From Vitrella brassicaformis (lineage: Eukaryota > Sar > Vitrellaceae), in the NCBI GenBank assembly GCA_001179505.1, contig CDMY01000540.1, positions 31,941-55,278 on the forward strand: DNA of 23,338 nt, in the 5' to 3' direction. Under the pieces are notes generated by a model. That model saw only the letters and a list, made by a program, of their open reading frames with translations, searched no databases and was not told the DNA's origin. How positions within the stretch are numbered: the first letter of the stretch is position 1; each line of letters starts with the position of its first letter. Of the stretch, positions 9,695 to 17,327 are shown in pieces. The position numbers and the translations under genes were made by a program.

Positions 9695-10594
9695 ATGAGG
9701 CGGCTCACGCATGCTCTGCTCTCTGGAGCTCTGCTCCTCCTGGCTCAGATCTGCAGCCACGGGGTGGGGGTGGCTCAATCATCAGCGGCGGTCCCGCCGC
9801 TTTATCGACGCTCATCATCATCATCTGTGGGGTCGTATCAGAGGCCTTCAGCGACTGCAACCAATGAGGCGTTCATCTTCACTGCCGCGGGAGCGCCGCT
9901 GCCTTTCGCAGCACCAGTCGCTGCTCAGCGAGAGAGACGGCATCGTATGTCGTTGGCGGCAAGGAGCTCAACTGTTGCCGACAATGTCATTGCTGACAAG
10001 CCAACAAGCCTTCCCCGACCACTGTCCATCGCCCCGCTCGCACTGCTGCCCATCGCGCTGGCATTCTTCGTGAACTACGCGGTGCCATACGCAAGGAATT
10101 TCGCGGCAAGGGCAACGTACCTGTACCATGGGGTACCGAAGAATCATGTGTGGCTCGCCCTGCACATCCCATCGGCCGCTGTGCCGCTCTTGGCCGGTCC
10201 GGTCCAAATCGCGCTCGGGCTCAGCCGTCGCGGCCGCTCGTGGCCCCATCGCGTGCTCGGCTGGATCATTGCCGCTTCGACCCTCATCAGTATCCCCCCC
10301 GCAATGGTGTGCGCCTTCTTGAGCGAGAACATCCTACCCCACAAGCTCAGCTTGATAGCGCTAGACATCTACTGGACGGTGACCCTGGCTGCCGCCCTCT
10401 ACTTCGTCAAGAACAAGAACATTCAGCTGCACCGCGACTTCATGATTCGCTACTACGCCGCGACACTCACCTTTGTCACGAATCGAATGGGAACCCACCT
10501 CGGGGGCGGCCTGATGAGCGGTGTTGCCGCGATCTGGATTACCTTCCTGGGTGTGGAGCTCCTCATCCCTCGCTTGCGCTCGGCTGCATGGTGA
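9695..10594 (+). CDS. DUF2306-type polytopic membrane protein
   Basis: A single uninterrupted frame of 299 aa, intronless unlike its neighbours. The N-terminus is a signal peptide (MRRLTHALLSGALLLLAQIC) followed by a Ser/Arg-rich stretch of about 80 residues, which could be a bipartite plastid-type leader or a lumenal linker. From about residue 110 there are six or so hydrophobic segments: PLALLPIALAFFVNYAVPYA, HIPSAAVPLLAGPVQIALGL, LGWIIAASTLISIPPAMVCA, DIYWTVTLAAALYFV, YYAATLTFV and GVAAIWITFLGVELL. The order LH..-P...GP.Q-..R....HR.LGW and later HRDFMIRYYA fits the DUF2306 (YozB-like) family, in which conserved His and Arg sit at helix ends and function is not established. The bacterial-like family and lack of introns could mean acquisition by transfer. 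Confidence 0.85.
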   Translation: MRRLTHALLSGALLLLAQICSHGVGVAQSSAAVPPLYRRSSSSSVGSYQRPSATATNEAFIFTAAGAPLPFAAPVAAQRERRHRMSLAARSSTVADNVIADKPTSLPRPLSIAPLALLPIALAFFVNYAVPYARNFAARATYLYHGVPKNHVWLALHIPSAAVPLLAGPVQIALGLSRRGRSWPHRVLGWIIAASTLISIPPAMVCAFLSENILPHKLSLIALDIYWTVTLAAALYFVKNKNIQLHRDFMIRYYAATLTFVTNRMGTHLGGGLMSGVAAIWITFLGVELLIPRLRSAAW

Positions 10595-11516
10595 AGAAGT
10601 TGCTGCATGCAATCAGCGGCAGCGATCGATCCATGTTCGCGTGCAGGTGGGTGGGTGTATCAGTTTGCCTTTTTTCAGTGGGAAGGCGTGTAGTTCCATG
10701 CCTCTTGTCCGAGGGAAGGACAGAAGATGAGACATTGTGCTCGTGCGGACTCCTCGTCTTTTTCCTGGAGTGTCGTGGCTGCTTTTTTGGAAGGTCGTAG
10801 GTGGATATGATATATGATTGTATGTATGTTTGTATGCCGGGTGCCGAGGGTGAGTGCAAGTTTATCTAGTGTGAGGGCATGGTGTGTGTGTATGACCCCG
10901 TGTGTCTTTGAGGGGTTGAGAGTGCGAAGATTTCAACCGCTCGTGTGTGTGAAGAGTGTATGCGAGCGCGAAGTTTCGACCTTGCTGAGTGTGTCTTCTT
11001 TTGTGTTAGTGGTGTTTTTTGATGCGGCGTATGTCAGTCAACGTCATGGTGAGTGAAGGACACATAAGTGTGTGTGGGGTTGCGTCTGGTGAGGTTTTTG
11101 GTCCCGCCAGCTAGCCTACAAGAGCCTACAAGATAATGAGGGACGAGGGATGTTTGTCATGGACTCGCATGTCTGTATGTATGTGTGTCAGAGAGACCTT
11201 GTTGGAACACACAACAATGGACACACACATGTATGCAACAGCAATAATACACATGTGGCAGCTGGCCATCATCGCGTCGCTTCACCATCATGCCCAAAAT
11301 CGAACACTCGTACACCCACATCCAGCGCACTCGGGGCGGATTCGAGTCTCACGCGATGAATGCCGTGTGTCTGCGTGACGATCTTGGCCAAATGGGCAGC
11401 CTTGCGACCATCCTGAACTAACAAGAACACACAACACACCACGACAGTCGGCAGCTGACCACGTGTGGCCGCCACACGCATGGCGAGTCGGGCTTGTCGA
11501 CGGCTGAGGTGGGTAG
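10595..11516. other. intergenic region with second copy of the duplicated block
   Basis: There is no convincing gene. 10837-11354 repeats 8774-9208. The remainder probably contains the 3' UTR of the DUF2306 gene. Confidence 0.7.
10837..11354 (+). repeat. dispersed direct duplication, copy 2
   Basis: Second copy of the block at 8774-9208, longer through small insertions (for example near 10883-10905 and 11230-11290). It lies about 240 bp after the DUF2306 stop codon. The landmarks shared with copy 1 are listed there. The divergence looks moderate, so the duplication is not recent. Confidence 0.9.
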
Positions 11517-12147
11517 TTAGTGTGCGGCCGCTCTGATTGATGGATGATGAACCACAGCATGCATGCGGTGTGCCTTGCCTGTCTTAACAGGTCGGTCGCC
11601 GACACGCAACCAGTAGCAGCTCACACCCCTGCCAGGAGCGCCACAACAAGCATGACAGTCAAAACACCAATGGCGCCATCGACGGAACCAATGCCGCCAT
11701 GTCATTGTCGAATGGTCATCCGTCGATGACCATTCGCCGCCCCCACATGCAGGGCACGAACCCAAGGGGGCAAGGGTGCGTCGTGGTGCTAGGGCCTGCC
11801 TGCCTTTGTGGGTTACCTTGTCAGTCGGTCGACGCAACCATGCGCATCTATCCTCATGCATGCCGCGGGACGGAAGGAACCATCTGACTGACATGACACA
11901 CACACAGACACACAACGCATGACACACACGCTGGGCATCACTCACTCATTGCGCTGCTGCCCAGCGATGAGGCAATCGATTGCTTGCAGATCCTCAGCCA
12001 CTGGAACTGCCAGCCAACAGAATGAAGCGAAAGGACAGATGTGCTCGTGACTGCACTGTGTGTGTATGAATGTATGTGAAGCCTCACTCGGCGGTCACCT
12101 CTGGCTGACGGGAGGCTCTTTTTGTTTGATTGCCTCCTTGCGGTCAG
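11517..12147 (-). CDS. possible gene with paired-Cys region (partial model)
   Basis: Three minus-strand exons fit in phase: 12147-12099 (LTARRQSNKKSLPSAR), 12006-11946 (PVAEDLQAIDCLIAGQQRNE, donor gtgagt) and 11883-11817 (WFLPSRGMHEDRCAWLRRPTDK, donor gtaacc). The last may instead read on without a break to a TAA at 11517-11519. That read-through contains CPACGG, then a Trp/Arg-rich stretch (TWRHWFRRWRHW), then CFDCHACCG: two Cys pairs about 30 residues apart, a possible zinc site. No start codon was found upstream, where the foldback element lies. Family unknown. Confidence 0.38.
11709..11736. repeat. 12-bp perfect hairpin, 4-nt loop
   Basis: Arms 11709-11720 and 11725-11736 are exact reverse complements (CGAATGGTCATC and its complement) around the loop CGTC. 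The hairpin lies inside the open frame or intron of the possible minus-strand gene. Confidence 0.9.
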
Positions 12148-12308
12148 CTACGGACAACAGTGAAGATCTGTGACTGCTATGAAGATATATCAGCGCGGCC
12201 CTTGCTTTTCCGACAGAGAGCAGTTTCACGGAGCCCCAAGCTTCTGCGAGCTTTTCGTGGAAGAAATCCTGTTTTCCTCAGGTTGATGGCATCTTCTTGT
12301 GAGGTATG

Positions 12309-12554
12309 AAAGCGTCGTAAGCCCCAGCGATGACATTGACTCTCGCGGGGGCTCTGGCTTCAAATCACCCATCTACGACACACGGCATCGCCTTGGGGGC
12401 TTTGTACATGGGGCACCAACCGCAGCCGTGTGTCACATTCGCGGTTGGTGCCCCATGTACAAAGCCCCCAAGCTAGTGCCGTGTGTCGTAGATAGGTGAT
12501 TTGAACCATAGTCCCCGCGAGAGTCAACGTCATCGCTGGGGCTTACGACGCTTT
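12309..12554. mobile_element. 246-bp foldback element
   Basis: Nearly perfect long inverted repeat. The left arm is 12309-12423, the right arm 12441-12554, and the spacer is 17 nt (12424-12440). The outermost bases are AAAGCGTCGTAAGCC on the left and the exact complement on the right. Only a few small mismatches interrupt the arms (around 12349-12356, 12370-12372 and 12388-12391). No reading frame, transposase or clear target-site duplication is visible. It could be a foldback MITE, a recent inverted duplication, or a hairpin-RNA source. Arm identity implies recent origin or gene conversion. Confidence 0.85.
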
Positions 12555-12721
12555 AAACTACGAAGAACACGCAATCAATCCGGGGAAGGGCCCCCTCCTG
12601 GTTCGGAAACAAACCCTGAACCCTACAAACCTCGCGTGAGCGGCCCTTCGCAATAGATCTCGACGATGCAGAGGCAGGGAGCATCATAGGATGCGACAGG
12701 CTGCTGTGCTCGCCGCAGGGT

Positions 12722-14557
12722 ATGCCCCGTCCCCGATCGGAGCCCAACCTCGCTGCCGCTGCCGCTGCTGCCGACGAGATTGACTACTACCTGGTGCGAC
12801 GGGCGGGGGGATGCTGGTGCGTCGTGATGGATCTATGACACGCTTGCTCTGTGTGTGTGCAGGCCAATCTGTTCAGCGAGGCTTGACGATGACAGGTCGG
12901 GGGAGAGAGACGACTCAGACGAGCACGTGTTTGGTTCACTGCAGCTGCGTGCATTCGTGTGTGTGGTGTCTTCGTGTCTGCCTGTCTGCCTGTCTGTGTG
13001 TTTCCAGGGAGACCAGGAGCGAGCCTGACAATGAGGTGCCATCGGTACGTAGATTGAGACGACTCGATAGCGACATGCACTCACTGACGTGGTTGTCCAC
13101 GAGTACGCGGCTGATGCTGCAGAACGCGCGAGGTGCTCAAGAACAGCAAGGTGCAGAAATGGGGTTCGCCAAGATCGCCATCGAGCAGGGCGTCACCATC
13201 GTGCCCACATGCTCGGTCGGCACCGAAGACATGCTCGAGATACTCAAGGTGCGTTCGCGTGCTCGTGCGTTTGTGTGACTGCATCGGTACGTATGTGTGT
13301 GGGCGTGTGTCGGTATGTTAGGATGTGCTTATCGACTGGCTGATTGGCAAGTCCAGCCTGACGGCGCCCATCATCAAGTACCCCACGCGAAAACCGAGCG
13401 AGTCTACTTCTGGTCAGACAGGAACACACAGACGGACACCTGGGCCGAGGGAAAAATCCACTCTGCACCTCCTCTCTGTCGCGTGTGTGTGGGGTGTGTG
13501 TGTCAGATTCGGCGATCCCGTCATCACGGCTGAGGAGAAGAAGCAGCTCGATGCAGTCGCAGGGACCGACGCATCTGACGCCGTAAGCACCCCCACAACC
13601 ACACTGGCGTCAGTCAGCACGGCCCATATCTTGTCGTGTTGTGTGCTGCCGTCTTGTGTGAGTGTGCAAAAGCTGCAGGAGCTGGCTGCAAATCAGACGA
13701 CCCCCACGCCGAGACCAGCCGGCCTCTGACACGCGTCTCGTTTGTGCGTCTGAGTGTAGGCGTCAAGGAGCTTCAGCAGCGGCAGGCGGACGACGCCGGG
13801 CGGATGCTCCCCGACCGCGTCAAGTGCACCGCCGAGGCCACTAAGGCCGCCATCACCGACCAGGCGGACGAGCAGGAGACGCAGCCCGAGAGTGTGCAGG
13901 ACATGGGCGACGATGGGAAGGACGGCTGCACGGGGGAAGAAGAGGGCTCGCGAGTCAGAAGGCGATGTGAGCAAGCGGTTTTTGGCCATTATCAGTGTTT
14001 TTGGTCGTTCGAAGTCATGTGTTTCGTGGGTTTCTGATATCCGTGCTGTATGGCTGGTGGGTGGGTGGGCAGAGTGTGTCAGGCAGGAGCGTTGTTGCCC
14101 GGTAAATGGGCAGCATCCACCCATCTGTGTCTGGCCGCTTACTGTAGCGTCTATCTACCCCGTGGCCCTCTTTTCTCCTATTCATACTAGCTGCTTTTTT
14201 AGTGTGGTTGAAAGGAATCACAAACAGACAGACAGACAGACACCCAGACAGACAGCCAGACAGACAAACGGTTGACTCAGCGCAGCCGGACACGTCACGT
14301 CTTCTCGGGTCTGCTGCTAGGTCGGTTTATTGATGGATAGGTAGCAAACACATGAGCCGTCTCGTCCTTCCTTGTTTCCCTCCTTCTCACACGCATCTGT
14401 GCGGTTCCTGTCTCTGTTCTTTGCTGCCGCGTCGGATGACTCGATTGACTCGACTCCTGTGCAGAGAGGGCGCTTCGCAGGAGACGGGTCGGTTGTGTCG
14501 TACAGTGCAGCAGCAGAGGACGAGAACTACGCTGGCATGACGACAAATGGATTTTGA
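12722..14557 (+). pseudogene. DAGAT/LPLAT-family acyltransferase, C-terminal half, apparently damaged
   Basis: Plausible exons: 12722-12816 (MPRPRSEPNLAAAAAAADEI), 12863-12973, 13008-13044, 13123-13248, 13322-13412, 13507-13582, 13673-13721, 13760-13966 and about 14472-14557. Homology rests on GFAKIAIEQGVTIVPTCSVG plus TEDMLEIL, on a YFW/FGDPVITAEEKK tract, and on ELQQRQADDAGRML. Together these match the region after the FPGG block in diacylglycerol/monoacylglycerol and PES/TMEM68-like acyltransferases, endomembrane enzymes that acylate glycerolipids. The catalytic HxxxxD half was not found. Damage: the frame giving TERVYFW near 13395-13412 is one base out of step with the preceding KYPTRK. 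Joining that frame to the next exon makes TGA where family members have Trp or similar. Near 13133-13155 REVLKNSKVQKW lies in a different frame from GFAKIA. An in-frame 24-nt intron at 13483-13506 is an alternative that would rescue one junction. The last exon (RGRFAGDGSVVSYSAAAEDE) joins poorly. Confidence 0.5.
14219..14270. repeat. (CAGA)n microsatellite
   Basis: Imperfect CAGA units, probably in the last intron of the acyltransferase-like gene. Confidence 0.85.
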
Positions 14558-15053
14558 TTACAGTGGAGTTGTTGATCTCTCATGTTGTTGCTGCCAGTCG
14601 CAGTGGCTGGCTCTTTTTACTATTGGGTCCCTATGTTTTTCTTGACCTTTTCGCCTGTTTGGCGACGGCTTGATTGCTGCATGTGTGCATTCCATGATGC
14701 ATCATGAAATCAGAATCCGCTCACCATGTCTGAAAAGCAATGCTCTTCCTCGTCCAGTCCGTATTCCACACAGTCGACTGCCAGTAACAAACCAAATAAT
14801 CCCTCACACTCCATCCTCAATCTCCTGAGCACTGGAACTGGTGCATGCACACTCATGTGACACGTGTCCCTTCCTGGAAAAAATATGTGTATCCGCGTGC
14901 ATTGCACTCCTTCGTGACGTCCGTCCTGCATCCATATGTACACAAAGACATATCATGGGCTGACGTCAGCCAATGTCGATGTGTGCGTGTATGTCTGTGT
15001 GTCTTCCTTCGTGACCACCCTCACCATGCTGTATGCCGATCGCATGGTGTATC
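14558..15053. other. intergenic stretch between convergent genes
   Basis: This lies between the acyltransferase-like gene (+) and the AP2 gene (-), both ending here. A minus-strand frame at 14943-14710 contains an exon-like piece (RMECEGLFGLLLAVDCVEYG, then an acidic tail) before a possible donor ACATG|gtgagc. It has no clear start or partner exon, so I do not call a gene. Confidence 0.45.
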
Positions 15054-17172
15054 TTAGTCGTAGCCCAGCGCGTCGCACAGGCGTTTTTGTAGTTGGGTTT
15101 TGTTGCCGCCGACCAGCATTTGGTAAGCCTGAACCATTAGACCAAGAGCAGTACATGCGTGTCTCTGTGCATACGTGTGTGTCCATGAGTCCAAGTTCTT
15201 TACTCTGCAATATTCCTTTAACTCCACGACCTGAAATCCACACAGACACAGTGAGACATTCCATGTGTCTGTCCAGCCGTCCAAACGTATCTCTCTTCTA
15301 TCAGACCAGCATGTTTTTGATTTCTTCTTTTGTCGGCTTTGTGGCGTCCTCGGGGATCACAGGTAGACGATGACTGCAGAACCACAACACACAACAAGTT
15401 GCACTACATCGATCGATCGCAGCACCCTGCCCCATATAAAACTCCCCTTACCAACTCACCTGTTGCCTGCCCTTCTTGCTTTGTCTCTTGCGCATCAGAG
15501 ACGATGTAGAATGCAATGGCTCACCCTTCCAGACATCACAGATGCACACGTATGTAGCTCTCGTCGGGATATTGTTGGTTGACTCACTGACCTCGTCTTG
15601 TTTCCCCTCGCCCATCTGCTGGTCTCCCTCCTGGCACGCACCCGTCGGCTTCTCTTCCTGCTTGCCACGGCTGCAACACACAAGCAAGACATACGAAATT
15701 CCACATCGATCAACCACAATCGCCTGCCTCATACAAACCCAGGTCACCAACTCACCTGTTGTCCTTCTTGCTCTCGCGCCTTGGTGCCGCAACAAGCATT
15801 GCTGCGGGGCGAAGGAAGAGCGGTCGGTTCTCATCGGCGGAGGATGAGAGCTCATCGCAGTTGTCGAAGTTCTCGGCCGGCTGGAACATGCCATCGATGG
15901 GCGGGTGAAAGTCACGAAGTATCGACCCATCCAGTCTGTTGACGATGTTGAGGCTCTCGGCGAGTTGGTTGCGCTGCTTGATGGCGATGAAGAGGGCGTC
16001 GCGCATCTGATCCCACGTGTAGTCCTCGGGCACGACCCCTTTGCCGTAGTAGGTGCGCTTCTGAACGGTGAACTGTACAGTGAAGCGGCTGAGCGTCTTG
16101 GACCAGTAGATTCCTAATGCTGGCAGCACCGGGCCACGATCCCCATTGCGCCGCCCCCCTGTGAGGCTCGTCTTGAGGTGCTTGAGGAGGCAGGTGGCTT
16201 TCTTTGTGGCGCTGACGGTGCTGCTCGGCTTGATTGTGCTGGGCTTGGTGCAGCTTCCGTCGTTCTTTGGCGTCCAGTCGCTGTCGCTTTGCATCTGGCC
16301 GTCCTTGCGCTGCCCCCCACTAGTCAGACGCTTGACGCGCTCCTCACCGTCGACCGCACGATCGCCGATGCACACCGAGGGGCCCCCGTCGTTGATCTCG
16401 TGAGGCATGTCGATCTGCGGGAGTCCAAATTGGCTGGCCATCATGTTGCGGGCGCGGACGGCATCAGAGAGAGATTTCTTGAGACAGCGGACAGTCCAGC
16501 GGGCGGGTTTGAAGCGGCCACCCCACGCTTTCTGCTGGCCCTTGCGGCGGGTACAATACGAGTATCTCTTGGTGTCCCAGTATACACCTGACAATAGCAA
16601 GGGTGCAAAGAACAATAGAGACATTGTGTTGTGGGCATGTATGTATTTGAGGGTATGATGTTGGGCACCGAGCGTCTCATTGTCGGCTGCGCTTCGCAGC
16701 ACGTCACAGAAATGGCGGGCAACCATCGAGCCCTTGTTCTTGCCCAAGTTGCGATCTTCATCTATCTTGTCTATGTCTGACACATGCCACAGAGACACAC
16801 ACACCACATACATTTTGAGAATGAGATTGTTTTGCGCGTACTGAGTAGCAGCCGCGGCCGCATCGATGGGGACAAGAACTTCGTCGGCCCGCCGTCGGCC
16901 GCATCTGGAGAGCTGCCCAAGGGCAAAAAGCGACTGCGGCGGTGCAGAGGCGGATCACTGTGCTCACATCTGCCGCCCTGGCCCTCTCCCTCTTCCTCCT
17001 CCTGTCCCTCTCCCTCCCCCTCTTGTGCTCCCAGAACATCCAGGAACGTCGCAAGTACTGCGGCATGAGAGAGGGGCGGGTTCTGCAGGGCGGGCGGTGC
17101 AGGAGACGGATGCCAGCGGGGGTCGGGGACAAGGGGCGGGAGCATGCCATCAGGGTGTTGGCTGCCATCCAT
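15054..17172 (-). CDS. AP2-AP2-SAP domain protein (ApiAP2-type DNA-binding protein)
   Basis: Exons, high to low: 17172-16842 (or to 16812; both donors fit), 16776-16669, 16587-15756, 15670-15592, 15525-15452, 15373-15307, 15230-15054. All junctions are phase-consistent, giving about 555-565 aa. Residues 1-110 are Pro-rich, then acidic (EGEGQEEEEGEGQ). The first AP2-like domain, about 147-200, starts GVYWDTKRYSYC and ends SLSDAVRARNMM. The second, about 305-360, starts GIYWSKTLSRFTVQF and ends DALFIAIKQRNQ. In the ApiAP2 family such ~60-residue domains bind DNA. The C-terminus (about 500-560) has VVELKEYCRVKNLD and GGNKTQLQKRLCDALGY, a SAP-type DNA-binding motif with a longer loop than usual. 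An upstream in-frame ATG at 17205 is an alternative start. AP2 and SAP on one chain suggests a chromatin or transcription role; this is inference. Confidence 0.82.
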
Positions 17173-17205
17173 AATGTGAGAAAAAGCTGCGAGTCTCAGA
17201 CTCAT

Positions 17206-17327
17206 CCAAGCTTGGTGCCGGGTGGCACCCCAATTGCGCCACCCGGCACCAAGCTCGCACCTCGGGCTGCTGAAATCGCTCTTCCCCGTGCTGCCGCCAG
17301 TGCTGCTTCCCCCTGACCCTTCCTGAC
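17206..17327. promoter_or_regulatory. short shared promoter of divergent genes
   Basis: Only about 120-155 bp separate the start codons of the AP2-SAP gene (-, 17172 or 17205) and the T1-TLDc gene (+, 17328). This interval must hold both 5' UTRs and any shared promoter. Its main feature is the perfect inverted repeat at about 17211-17257. No TATA-like box is obvious. Confidence 0.6.
17211..17257. repeat. perfect ~18-bp inverted repeat between divergent genes
   Basis: AGCTTGGTGCCGGGTGGC is followed after an 11-nt spacer (ACCCCAATTGC) by its exact reverse complement. The GC-rich stem would be very stable in single-stranded DNA or RNA. As duplex DNA it is a candidate dimeric protein-binding site. 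Confidence 0.9.

Noticed and set aside
16178-16591. 137-aa plus-strand frame opposite the AP2 exon
   Set aside because: Shadow frame; the minus strand carries the recognisable AP2-like domains.
16771-17205. Read-through of the first AP2 exon to CMWCVCLCGMCQT
   Set aside because: The tail is the intron (GT-rich) before the acceptor at 16777. Splicing restores the conserved frame.
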